Below, one piece after another: positions 1 through 11,239 of a DNA stretch of 64,000 bases (position 1 is its first letter; every line of letters begins with the position of its first letter). Source of the stretch: Chamaecrista fasciculata (Eukaryota > Streptophyta > Magnoliopsida > Fabales > Fabaceae); NCBI GenBank assembly GCA_003254925.1, contig QANZ01012116.1:125060-189059 (forward strand). The letters run 5' to 3'. The notes under the pieces were generated by a model, which saw only the letters and a program-made list of their open reading frames with translations, was not told the DNA's origin and searched no databases. Position numbers and translations under genes: made by a program.

Positions 1-1293
1 ATATTTAATATTCTAGTTACGTTTATTTTATTTTTATACTATATGATATTATAAAACCAACTACAAAAAAAATCTCACACAAATATAATAGTATATATTT
101 ATATATAAATGTTAGTTTTATGTACATTTGCCTCTGTTTGCAATTATTCTATACTCATGATTTTTGGAGAATTTGCTTTTATTTTTATTGCTTTTTGAAT
201 TTTAAAATTTAAATTTAGATCACAATAACAAATTTCGTGGGATATTATTAAGATTAGAGAGGTTGATTTTATTTTATTATATGTATTTATATGATAAAAT
301 ATATTTATTTCTGTTAGGAATTGTATAATTTGTTTTTTCTTCGAATTTAATGAAATATATTCATGATTCTTGCAAAAAAATATCTTCGTAAATATTTCGA
401 AATTATAAAATTCACGTGGTAGGAAAAAAAATTGCAAATAAATATGGTTAATTTAATGTGATATGTTTTTTTTTCTTTGATTTTTCGGCAAAAATAGGAA
501 CCACATGGTGCATGGAGAGAGACATGCACATAAATGTACGTAAGAAAATATACTAGTGTGCAGATTGCGTAGGGTGTAGGGTTTGTGGCGGTTTATTAAC
601 TGTAGCTAAAGAAAGCTTAACAATTTTCGTCCATAATTCTTAAAATAGTAACCATGGTTACTTAATTAATACCGTGGAGTGCTAATCCATAATCATGACT
701 CATGAGAGTTAAGAGTAATGACCATATCTACCACAAATTAAAAGATATTACTGAATATACTTCCTTTTACAGCTGGCAGAAGAAAAATATCAGAAAGTGT
801 AGATTTACTTTTGTTTCAATATACGTCAAACAATGTATAAGATCATATTAGCTTTCAGAATGAGATTTTTTTTTTTGCAAAGTACAATATACAAATAAAA
901 AAATTATTGCTAATTAGTAGATAAATTTTGTTTATAGATGATTATTACTTTATTTTTTTAATAAACAATTCTTAATTAACTTCGTGAAACAACTTTATAA
1001 GATTAATCTGGTCAAATAAGCTGTCAAACAAAACATAATAAAATATTAAAATATATCACATTATAAACATCTTAGACAACAACTTTTTTTATAGTTTTTT
1101 TCTGTCAATTTTTATTTTTGACAGTTACACCATATATATATATATATATCCTGTGAACATTATTAAATGTCCAGCTCACTCTAAAAGGCTATATAGGAAG
1201 TTCTTAGGTGCACAAATACATATAAATAACATTTTACCGCAAGTTAATTACTATAAATAACAACACAAACACAAATATATATATATATTTATT
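1..1293. other. AT-rich intergenic DNA downstream of the SANT/EAR gene
   Basis: No coding region is recognised. The stretch is strongly AT-rich with short TA runs (about 1131-1150 and 1277-1290). The part next to 1293 is expected to hold the 3' UTR of the minus-strand gene that ends at 1294. No repeat ends or target-site duplications were found here. Confidence 0.5.
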
Positions 1294-4200
1294 TCAGCAA
1301 GACAAAGTTGTTTCAGAGTCAGTGTCTTGTTCTTCTTCTTCATCAGGTGGAGGAAAGTTAAGGTCAATATTAAGAGGCATATTGTTTCTCTCTCTAGTAA
1401 CTCCTCTAGCTGCAGCATTCTGCACTGGCCCTGTTCTCAAATTTCTCAAAGCGTTTCTGACAACGTTCAACTGCAGCCTCATCAGACGATCACGATTATT
1501 TTCGTCACCATTTGAATTCATCATATTCATATTATTATTATTCAATGCTGGCCCTGCTGCTGCTGAAGAAGAAGATGAAGAATGAGGAGAATTAGCTCCA
1601 ATTCTGTTTCTGATAGATATGGCATTATTAGGATTATTATTTCTTGCTGCAGCCATTAATGGAGGAGATAATGGTACTGCTGATGAATGAGTAATAACTC
1701 CATTTTTAGGTGGTTTTGGACTTGATGAAGAGATATTCTGATGATGTGTTTTCCACTTTGTGTATAGATCATATGGGGTCTTTTTCTTATTGAAGTACTT
1801 TCTCAAATGTGGGTCTCCCAGAATTTTTTCCCACTTTGCGTGGCCATATCTGCGAACTCCAATCCACAATGCATCAAGTTCCATTCCATTCCACTCAACA
1901 CCATTCGTATTATCTTTGGTCTTGATTTTGAGATAACCAGAAGGCCTCCATGTTGATGCAGATTGGACCATTGTTTTACCATGTGATGATGAACCATTCT
2001 GATGACAACAATATAATTCACAACCTTCTCTAGTTAGGGATGCTAGTTTTGTAATAAGGCTTAAGAGTAAACTAACATTTCAGTCCTTAAATTATATGGG
2101 TGTTGTCATTTTAGTTCTTGATTTTTTTGAAACGCTTGATTTAATCCTTGAAAATTCACGACTCGTTGCAAATTAGTCATTCCATGAAAGTCTTACTGCT
2201 ATACAACCCAGTTTTATTAGGGCTAAATTACAACAAGTCATGAGTTTCGTGGATTAAATCAATCAGTTTAAAAATTTAAGGGCTAAACTAACAATGTCCC
2301 TATAATTTAGAGACTAGGGTAAAGCAATTGATTCTCTTATTTCAACTAGATCAACCTTTCACGTATGTCTAATTATTTGAAGGAAAAAAAATAAATGAAG
2401 AAATATAAAATGAAATTTATCTAATGTCTTATTTGAGTAAATAGATCCTCAGCAGTTTAAATAATATGTTGTTGCCGTTTAATTGTTATCGACCAGCGTA
2501 TGCAGTTGTATTTTTTGAAAGATTAGATAGAAGAATTTCAAAAAATTCCTTTTTAATTGGTTAAAATTAATTATAGAGATAGTTTATTTATTATTTTTTT
2601 TTCTGAACGAAAGAGATAATTTATTTTGTTTTAATAAATATTAAAACAGTTTAGTTGCTCTGATAAATGAACTAGGAAAACAATAATAAACATATCATTG
2701 CTCCAATTAAAACAAGATGGACTAACTGAATTTTTTTTTAAGGAAAATGGAAGAAACAACTAGAAGAATCAAGTGCAATTATGCCAAGTTGTTAATGGAT
2801 AATATATATACAGAAAGTCTTCTAAGTTTTAATACTTAGGAGTAGAAAATTTAAAAAAAAAAAGAAAGGAGTAGAGATGAGTGTACCATTTTATCGGATG
2901 AAGAGTTCGGGATGGCCACATTTTTACCCTTCAAAATCCTTAATGATTCAGCGGTTGCACCTGCTTAAATTAATCCCAATAATTTTAATTTGTAAGTCCT
3001 CTTAATTTTCAATATATTAGATAACTAGATTTGTCTAACCAGTGTCTGAGGGCATTGGTTAATTAAGCTGTATAGGAATTTAAAAAAGTGACCAGAGTAT
3101 TCAATTTTATTTTCTCATTTCTTATAATAGAAGTTTTACTATTTTAGTTATTTTTTCAAATTCCTCAAAAATTTAATCAATGCCCTAATTAAGAACACGG
3201 ATTATAAAAACCCTAATTAAATTCCTTACCATTATTCTCTTTGACAATGTGATGATTGGAGTCTTGCCTTGGTCCCAATATTCTTAAACTTGGAAGGGTT
3301 CTCTTGCCTTTATTCCTCAAAGCCAGCCTTTGTTTCTGCCTTGCACGAAGCCTCACACTGATTGAACATGATATGTGTTGTAGTAATGTGAGTATTTAAG
3401 AGTAAACAAATTAACAATTTAAAACGTGGTTTAGTAAGTCTATTAATTAACACTAGTTTCTAAAAATTATTAAGTGTCCGAGTTAGTGTTTGAAAATAAC
3501 ATATTGTCGTACATGGATTGAATTGCAATTTGGATTATCTATAGTACTTTAGGGATGTAGTGCTGAGAGAGAAAAGAACAGGATAGAGAGAGAAAGTTTC
3601 AGTGGGATCTACTTTCTCTCTCTACTTGTTCTTTTTATAGTATAGAGTCCAAATTGGATTGAATTGCTATCTAATTTATGAACTTACTACTTTTCTTTGT
3701 GTTCCTGGCCGTATGCAGTATATACTCGCTGAATCCGGCCAGACTCTTCAATATCGTCCTGTTTGACATTAGTTATTAATGATAATTGATAAGTCTGAAA
3801 GTAATTAACGTAACACACCAAAAAAATGAATGAAATAGTAATTAAGCACCTGAAGAATAATAATACCTTATCACATGGCAGTGTTGACTCCGGAAGATCC
3901 TCATGAATTGGTTTTTCCAAGACATCCCTATATTTTCCCAAACAGCATTGGATAATGCATAAAGCTAAAGATTTTTGCAATAAGGTACTTATAAAAAAAA
4001 ACTAATAATTTTGCAGCAGAGCTGGTATAGAATACTCAAGTTTTTCAATAATGATAAAGAGCGATCAAATAGTACAGTCAGAATGTAGATTATACTTTAG
4101 AGTAAAGTATCAATTTAGTTCCTAAATTGTATGGATACTGTTATTTAAGTCCTTAAATCTTTGAAATGTTTGATTTAGTACCTAAGAATCAAAAGTTTAT

Positions 4201-5331
4201 CATGCTTCACTTCATTTTGGGCTTGTGGCGCCATGCTACTGCCAACATGAGCATCAGAATTTGAAGCTTCCTTTTCAGTTCTCTTATCAAGCTCAACCAA
4301 TTCATTGCACTGCATGCCATTAGAGAGTAGTGACAAAGTCAGAAAATGGGTTAAGAATAGATTAATTGAGATAAGTGGGCACTCTAAGCAAGTAGTAGGA
4401 ATAAACTAATGGATAAGTTAGTGGTAACACATGACGTATCAGCAATACTATCGAGAAGATATATAATAGCTATATGGTTTAGTCCTTAGAGATAAGAAAT
4501 ACAATTTTTACAAACATTAACTATTTAATTTGTCGGAAAATTATGGTTTAGTCCTTAGAGATAAGAAATACAATTTTTGGTCCTTGATTCTTTTACAAAC
4601 ATTAACTATTTAGTCCTTAAAATGTTATTTGTGAGGATTAAATAGTTGATATTTGTAAAAAAAAATAAATAAAAGACCAAAAAGTGTATTTTCAAAATTC
4701 AAGGACTAAATCATAATTTTGGGATAAATTTAAAGACTAAAAAGTAAACTTTCTCTTGAATTAATCGTTGGCTTTAATTCATGCTACATAGTCATGAATT
4801 CATGATTAACTATCCATTATGATACCTACCACCTCATGCAAAAGGTTTTAACTCGTTCATCTAAATATATATATATATATATATAAAGATGTGAACCAAT
4901 CCATGCATGCAGCAGCATTCATGCGCTTCGCTCGTTAGAATTAAATCACGAAGAACATAAGATTAATTCAGCCGAAAATGATGATATTTCTAAGAATATC
5001 ACTCTGTGAATTGAATTTCATGAATATCACTCTGTGAATTGAATTTCATGGAAGGTCACTATTATATATATATAGGTAAGTATATCAGATACCATTTATA
5101 GTTAAAAGGCAAAGTGTAACAAAAAAAAAAAAAGTTAAAAGCAAAGAAAAAGCTCACTTCATTTCCTTGTACAACGACACATGGTGGTATGTGGCTTTTA
5201 GCTTTCCCCTTGGTGTTTTTAGTGTTCATTGGAATGGCTTCTTCGGGGTTGATTCCTTCAGAAGAAGAAGGGATTTTCCTTTTGCGTCTATACACCTTAC
5301 ATCCACCATTTTCATTAGGCAAAGACTCCAT
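1294..5331 (-). CDS. SANT/Myb-like domain protein with C-terminal EAR motif, related to the tail of plant CHD3-type remodeler CHR4/PKR1
   Basis: Seven coding exons join in phase: 5331-5158, 4309-4182, 3927-3867, 3758-3691, 3357-3230, 2960-2887 and 1998-1294, giving about 445 residues. Every intron reads GT-AG. The N-terminus is basic and starts MESLPNENGG. A segment in exon 5 is rich in Arg/Lys (VRLRARQKQRLALRNKGKR). The last exon holds a SANT/Myb-like fold with the core ELDALWIGVRRYGHAKWEKI followed by LGDPHLR. This resembles the region ELDSLWIGVRRHGRGNWDAM that I recall from the C-terminus of Arabidopsis CHR4/PKR1. A low-complexity Ser/Asn/Ala stretch follows, then LNIDLNFPPPDEE, which fits the DLNxxP form of the EAR repression motif. 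No chromodomain or helicase is present, so this is a stand-alone protein and not a full remodeler. A nuclear repressor or chromatin-adaptor role is inferred. The exon 2 donor (AG/GTACTA) is the least certain junction because it lies beside repeat-like sequence. Confidence 0.8.
2040..2340. repeat. Degenerate fold-back MITE-like repeat in the last intron of the SANT/EAR gene
   Basis: The left part reads AGTAAACTAACATTTCAGTC and the right part has GGCTAAACTAACAATGTCCC in inverted sense around a 'fixed-phrase' core (AGTCCTTAAATT, GATTTAATCC). Similar wording recurs at 4098-4190 and 4480-4745, so several small fold-back repeats sit inside this gene's introns. The arms are diverged and I see no clean target duplication. 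Confidence 0.4.
3517..3665. repeat. Small palindromic repeat in intron 4 of the SANT/EAR gene
   Basis: An imperfect inverted repeat is centred near 3595. The outer arms pair ATTGAATTGCAATTTGGAT with CCAAATTGGATTGAATTGC, and the inner arms pair AGAGAGAAAGT with ACTTTCTCTCTCT. A related AG-rich fold occurs at about 14530-14620. It fits a short MITE, but the family is unknown. Confidence 0.4.
4440..4760. repeat. Fold-back repeat in the first coding intron of the SANT/EAR gene
   Basis: Left and right halves carry inverted copies of TTTAGTCCTTAGAGAT-type and AAATACAATTTTTGGTCC-type phrases, with a 50-bp internal direct repeat (TATGGTTTAGTCCTTAGAG appears twice near 4470 and 4545). The right half has AAGGACTAAATCATAATTTT. 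Probably a non-autonomous DNA transposon. Ends are not defined. Confidence 0.4.
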
Positions 5332-7090
5332 CCTAAAAGGGCGAGGAATTCAGAAGCAATCCTTGATGTTGATTTTCTGCATTTGTCCAGATAAGAAACG
5401 ATTAGAAACCTACGATTCAAAGAAAGTACATAGATCCAAGTAATATCATAGTAAACGATGTTAAAGCTCAATATTTGGAAGTGAAGAACACCAAATAAAC
5501 AATGAAATTGCATCTTTGATTTCATGCCCATATACAGGGGTAATCCCTAATTATAAAGGATATAATAAAACTTAAACTTTAGGAAGGATTTTCACATCAA
5601 AATTTCAGACAACGAATTCTACATACTCACTTGCATTCTACAATAGATCACGATCTCTCGCTTCAATATTTAATAACTGCATTCATTTTACTAGCTCAGC
5701 TCGATGAATCAGAAATCACTGGGGTTTTCACATAGGATTTACATAAAACGATTAAATTTACGAAAGAAGTAATAATAATGATAGGAACAGAGGTAAAAGG
5801 AAAGATCATATAAACAACAATGCTAACCATAACCATAAAAGTTCCGTTTTCAACCCCAAAAACAAAACTCATAGGGCTGAAGTCAAGTTTAGGAAAACTG
5901 AAAAAATCTAGACGAGTGCACAATAATCAGAGATAATCAAGATCATTCATAGCAACAAGCCTCTCACACTAGGCTTTGGTTCATCGGCAATTATTAATTC
6001 CTACAAGTTTCAAGAAGTGACGTTACAGTTATAAACACCAAACTGCAGTTCTCTGTAGAACTTCTCCCTTCAAAACCCAGAGAAAGAAATCTTTCTTCAG
6101 GGAAAGATAATCAAACTGAAGAGTATTTCAAATTTCAGCAAAGCCAACAACCTATGCAACCCAGAATTCTAAGAAAAATCATCAACTTTCTGGAATCATG
6201 AAACCTTGAGATGAATCAAGTAAAGTGTAAAACAAAATGCACAGTTACCAAAGGAGCTTTAAGGGAAAGGGGGTTGTAACATCGAACCTTGATCTCGCCT
6301 TAAAACCTGGATGATAGAGTTACGTACACAGATTTCAAAGATACTTAACCAGAGTTTGAAAAATGAAAACACAATCAAAAGGCTGAGTTAAACTCAAGAA
6401 TCAAGATAGACACAAAAATCACGAAATCAAACTAATACCTTGCAAGCTACCAACACTTTCAACTCAGAAATCCAGAAAAGTCTTCACTATCAAGCTCGGA
6501 GACTCTTTGTACGGCAGAACCCTGAAAAAGAAAATCTCGAAACGATGGAGAAATCAGGATTCAGGATCAGCTATTTAAGAGAGAAAGCGAGAGAGAAGGA
6601 AACAAAAATCCAAAATTAGAATCAGATACAATAATAAAAAAGAATCACCAACCTGAGATAAACAACAAAAGCAAGAACAAACTAGGGAGGTATTAGTGAG
6701 AATGGGGGAAATGTGAATCGGAGAAAATGCCGAAACCCAAAATGCGAAAGAGAGAAGAAAAAGATGAAAATGCTAAAGAGAAAAGGAAGAAGGCGATTGA
6801 TTATAAAGAAGAGCGATTGAGTGAGTACAAATAGAGAGAATGCGAGGAGAGTGTGAAAACATACGTTATATAAAATGGCAGATAGTGAAAAATTGGAGAG
6901 AACGCTGGCAGAAAGTGGTTTCACAGATGTCAGCGAAGGAGGAATTTCAGTTCTCGATTGGATTTTGCTTGGCCAATTTCGAATTCCATTTCCGTTGCTT
7001 TCTTCCATATTTGATGCAATTGTGTCTGTCGTTCCTGGAAAAGTTTTTGAAGAAATGGGGTTTGGAGGGAACGTTACTTCACTAGTTCCC
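5332..7090 (-). promoter_or_regulatory. Intron-containing 5' leader of the SANT/EAR gene
   Basis: The start codon at 5331-5329 is preceded on the minus strand by a splice acceptor (CCTTTTAG/G), so the leader is spliced. A likely leader exon is 6521-6439: acceptor CTTTTTCAG before it and donor AAG/GTATTAG after it. A first exon may run from about 7085 to 6655 and end at CTCAG/GTTGGT. No long conserved upstream ORF is evident. Exon limits are inferred from splice consensus only and the order is tentative. Confidence 0.45.
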
Positions 7091-7110
7091 AAGAAGAAGA
7101 GAGACGCCGC

Positions 7111-7118
7111 CTTATATA
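7111..7118 (-). promoter_or_regulatory. TATA box, SANT/EAR gene
   Basis: On the minus strand the sequence reads TATATAAG in a GC-richer context (TATATAAGGCGGCG). Transcription would start roughly 30 bases downstream, near 7085, at the head of the CT-rich spliced leader. Confidence 0.5.
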
Positions 7119-7566
7119 CTTTAAAACCTTTTTTAAGGGGTGCATTAATAAGAAGAGTTTGAGTAAAATTTTGTTACCCAACAATATGGAGTCTCTTTTC
7201 ACTTATACCCTCAACCTCATTTTGTCAATTATATCATTAATATTTTTCTTGTTTATGTCAACTATGCGCCTAATTTGAGAGTACAATTAATTCAAATATA
7301 AAATATTAATGGTACAATTAATTAAAATATGAAATATTAGAAATACAATTGACTAAAAAAATTTAAAACTGACCACATACAAAGTAACAAGAGAATTTTT
7401 GCCTAAATTTTTTGGAGAGTTTAAATAAAATTATGGCCAAAGTATACAAATCTCTTATTTTTATGATAAGTTACAATCCTTTTTTTTTGTTGAACAAATT
7501 TTCCAGACGTTTCCTTTTTTATCCAAATGATTAAATATAGTTGCGTCTTTCTCGTTTTTAAATTTA

Positions 7567-7996
7567 GGGTAAATTACACTTTGGTACCCTGTGGTTTGAC
7601 CCTATTTCACTTTGGTACCCTGTGGTTTGAAACTTGACACTTTGGTACCCTGTGGTATTCTCCATTAACACTTTGGTACCCTTTGGAGCTATTTTGTAAT
7701 TTTAACCATAATAAATTTTACAAAAATTACATATTGACCCCAAAAAAATTTTAAATTTTTCATTTTAGTCCCTATATAATATGTATCCAGGGACCTATTT
7801 GTAATTTTTTGAAAATTTTTTGGGGTCAATATGTAATTTTTGCAAAATTTATTATGGTTAAAATTACAAAATAGCTCCAAAGGGTACCAAAGTGTTAATG
7901 GAGAATACCACAGGGTACCAAAGTGTCAAGTTTCAAACCACAGGGTACCAAAGTGAAATAGGGTCAAACCACAGGGTACCAAAGTGAAATTTACCC
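7567..7996. mobile_element. Fold-back Mutator-like MITE with exact 9-bp TSD
   Basis: This 430-bp element is nearly one perfect palindrome. It starts GGGTAAATTACACTTTGGTA and ends with the inverse (GTGAAATTTACCC). Each arm repeats the phrase ACTTTGGTACCCTGTGGTTT several times. It is flanked on both sides by the exact 9-bp duplication TTAAATTTA (7558-7566 and 7997-8005). A 9-bp duplication is typical of Mutator superfamily elements. No transposase is present. Older relatives lie at 9577-9861 and 39399-39799. Confidence 0.8.
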
Positions 7997-8005
7997 TTAA
8001 ATTTA

Positions 8006-9417
8006 AATTTAATGAGTCCAGAAGTATGTGTTATTCTTAACGAGTCTTTTCTCTGTCAAATTCTATGAAGTATGGACACCGACACTAACACGCAAAATTC
8101 ATAAGATTACATGACACGATACGGAATATATATATATATATATATACATATAGTAAATTAAAAATTCATAAATTTTTATGAAAACTTTAAGAATTACAAT
8201 ATTTATTCAAAATATATGTTATATGTGTTATTATTTTCTATTATTTGTCATATTAAAGTCATAAAAATTGATTTTATATTATGAAACTTATAAATATGTG
8301 TCGTGTGAGTGTCGTACCGGTGTCGGACATGTGTCTGACACGGTGACACGCCTTCGAAATAAAGTGTACATGCTTCATAGGTCAAATTGGAATTGTCAAT
8401 AAACAAGATCTAATTGAGTTCCAAAAGGAGCCGCTCGTTTCACTGTTGAATGAACAAAATTAGTCATCATAAATTTCTCATTTCAAGTCTAAATGTTATA
8501 AGTTCGAAGTTATGTACTCTTACGAGTTTTGTTTTTTACCCAATTAAAATTGTCAACAAATAAAATTATCAATTACCATTTACCCCTATACAATTTTAAA
8601 TACTCATACAATTATTTCAATCAATCACAATTATTACATGTCCTTTTAGATAATTTCACATTATATTCTAGGCAAAAGACCAGTTGGTGCCCACATTGTT
8701 GTCAATTATACCCTAATCTCAATTTTTTTAGGCAAAAGTCCTATTTTGGTCTCTCAAGTTTGCTTAAAGTTCCGTTTTGGTTCCTCGAGTCTTCGGTGAA
8801 CTTTCCGGCACGAGTTCAATGGCATCTCAAATGACATATTTCAGAGACTAAATCTGATATTTTTTGTCTTTGAGGGACTAAATTGAGATGCATAATATCT
8901 TTTGGAGTCTTAATCAATAGTTTACTCTTTTTTCAATGAAAATAAGATCTTCCTTAAAATAAAATGGAAATAAGATATTCCACTATGTACACTAAAAGTG
9001 TGTGTGTGGTGTTTGTATATATATATGGATTTTGTGTGCATAAAAGTGAAAATAAATATTATTTTTAACTGTAAAAAATATTAATAAGTTATAAAAATAA
9101 CAAAATAATAATAAATTTTTATTTATATTATATTTCAAATAACAAAAAAGATAGCATAAATTATAAGTAAAGTCCATGTGGTTGGGGGTAACTAAAGATT
9201 GGGTCTCGTGGTTCAAAAAGTACCAAAATCGAGTTTGAAGTTTACTTCTTTAGCAAAAAAAGGTCCCTATAGTATATTTCCGTCCAACAATCAACGGATC
9301 CTAACGTTTTATCAAGATTTCACCTATTCATTTAATATTTTCTTTCATTTAGGTCCCTGATTCATATCAGAATATAATCTAGAAAGTTTATAATTTTGGA
9401 TGGAATAAAAATTTCAT
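8006..9417. other. Intergenic stretch with a partial fold-back repeat
   Basis: No gene is recognised. A TA run lies at 8128-8150. At about 8725-8890 there is one arm of a fold-back element (phrases GGCAAAAGTCCTATTTTGGT and AGTTTGCTTAAAGTTCCG) related to the element at 31843-32398, without a matching second arm. Around 9165-9330 there is another unmatched 'AAAGTCCATGTGGTTGGGGG' type fragment. Confidence 0.4.
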
Positions 9418-9426
9418 CCTTGATTC

Positions 9427-10104
9427 CATAGTGCAAAAAACCGGACCGGACCAGGCGGTTCAACCGAACACAAGGTCGGTCCGGTAGAAGCCAAAATACC
9501 GTTATGCATTTGACCCGTCCAGTCGTCGATTCAACCAGTCCGGGTCATCTTGGACCGGTGAACCGGTTTGACTCAACAAATTTTGCAAAAATTACATATT
9601 GACCCCAACAAATTTTCAGAAATTACAAATAGGTCCATGGATACATATTATCTAGGGACTAAAATGAAAACTTTAAAAAAAAATTTGGGGTCAATATGTA
9701 GTTTTTACAAAACTTGTTATGGTTAAAATTGCAAAATAGCTCCAAAAGGTACCAAAGTATTAATAGAGAATACCAGAGGGTACCAAAGTGTCATTTTTTA
9801 AACCACAAGGTACCAAAGTGAAATATGACCAAACCGCAGGGTACTAAAATGTAATTTACCCTAAGTTTTATGTAGTGTGAAATGTTTGACACTTATTATA
9901 TGAGATGGACCTATGGTTATGTTTAATTTTTACTTTATATTAAAATTATTGTAAGATATTAATGTGTACTTAATGAATATGTATACTTGAAAACGTATTT
10001 TTTAAGTAAACTGGCTCAACCGATTGAAGCAGTGACCCAGCGGTTAAACCAGTGACCCGAGCCTTTCACTGGGTCAATGGCCGGTCCAATTTTTTGCACT
10101 ATGC
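9427..10104. mobile_element. Old DNA transposon with CATAGTGCAAAAAA termini and a nested fold-back fragment
   Basis: The ends are inverted: CATAGTGCAAAAAACCGGAC on the left, and the complement of a GTGCAAAAAATTGGACCGG end on the right. Subterminal GC-rich CCGG phrases recur at both sides. Flanks CCTTGATTC and CCTGATTC look like a decayed 8-9 bp target duplication. Inside, 9577-9861 is a half-copy of the 7567-7996 fold-back family, so one element landed in the other. No coding capacity. Mutator-like by duplication size only. Confidence 0.55.
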
Positions 10105-10304
10105 CTGATTCATCTTAAAACCTATTTAATAAAGATGATAAACTCTTGGACTATTCTGAGATGAATTAGAGACCTAAATTAAAGAAAATCTTGAAAGAAG
10201 GGGTAAAATTTTGATAAAAATGCAGAGATCCTTAATTTTGAACGAAATATACCACAATAACCCTTTTTGCTAATAGAGTAAACCTCAAATCTGAATTTGA
10301 TGTT

Positions 10305-10620
10305 TTTTAAAGAGAAAACTTATTTTTTGGTCCCTCAATTGTTACTGAGTCAACGATTTAGTCCTTGAATTGTAGAAAACTATAACTCAGTCCCTCAATT
10401 TTACACCTCTGTCTACGTTTTGGTCCCTGAGCTGTTAACCATCAGTTAGTCTGATGATGTGGCCGTTAAATGATGATGTATCACTGTTAAATGATGATGT
10501 GGCTTCTAAATTATCTATCCTAGTCATATTTTATAAGCCAAAATCCTATTTTAGTCCCTTAAATTTCCTCAAAATTTCATATTGATCCTTCAAGTTTCCA
10601 CCCATTCATCATTACAATCA
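10305..10620. repeat. One arm of a fold-back element
   Basis: Phrases GGTCCCTCAATTGTTACTGA, TTTAGTCCTTGAATTG and GTTTTGGTCCCTGAGCTG are typical of the arms of nearby fold-back MULE-like elements (compare the arms of 22031-22551). The opposite arm is missing; the 4CL fragment begins where the arm stops. Confidence 0.4.
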
Positions 10621-10634
10621 AATCTTAATCTCAA

Positions 10635-11222
10635 TTACTTCTTCTTCTTCGCATCATCCACCATGGTGGCCTCAGCGTATTTAACGTTATTGTCGGTGCT
10701 TACAGTGAGAATCTGCCTCTCATATGTATAGTTGGTGGTCCTAATTCCAGAAATATATGTTCTTCGCATAACCCTAATACTGGAAAGGCCATACTTGTCC
10801 AGATCCAGCAACTTGGAAATCGCCAGCACGATCGGTGGCACCACAGGCGCAATCGTCACCCTGTGCTTCTCAATCAGCCCCAACAACACATTGATCTCAG
10901 ATTTTGGCATCACCAGAATCGTCGCTTTCGCTCTCAACCCACACATCAACACTGAATTCAGCGAATATATAAGGAACAACAGCAACACACACAGAATCAC
11001 ATCCTCCTCGTGATAATATAGGTTCGGATTCTCTCCATCCACTTGTTGCGCCACACTTGTTACTAATCCCTTGTGTGTGAGCATCACGCCTTTCGGCAAT
11101 CCCGTCGTTCTCGACGAATACGGCAGCGCGACAACATCGTTAGAATTGATTTTGACATCCGATAGATCGCGCTCTTCGGAATCGAACAAATCCGAGAAAT
11201 GCTAGGTGACGTCGACGACGGC
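10635..11222 (-). pseudogene. 4-coumarate:CoA ligase fragment (adenylate-forming domain)
   Basis: The minus-strand reading resembles the middle of plant 4CL, the phenylpropanoid enzyme that activates p-coumarate through an adenylate. Recognisable blocks in order are [18 protein letters not shown], the AMP-binding P-loop as [19 protein letters not shown] (family sequence [11 protein letters not shown]), [40 protein letters not shown] and [16 protein letters not shown]. The first P-loop glycine is replaced by arginine. A stop lies just upstream of the HFSDL block, and the text turns to unrelated sequence after SSIRV. Only about 150 of roughly 540 residues remain, so this is not a working enzyme. 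It lies head-on to the Helitron helicase remnant starting near 11400, which suggests capture by that Helitron. Confidence 0.8.
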
Positions 11223-11239
11223 GTCTTTCCAAAGTAATC

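Noticed and set aside
1322-1585. Plus-strand frames over the SANT/EAR last exon
   Set aside because: They are the antisense of a well-supported exon and show only low-complexity text.
6875-7162. 95-codon plus-strand frame (MADSEKLERTLAESGF...)
   Set aside because: It overlaps the inferred promoter and first leader exon of the minus-strand SANT/EAR gene and has no recognisable family.
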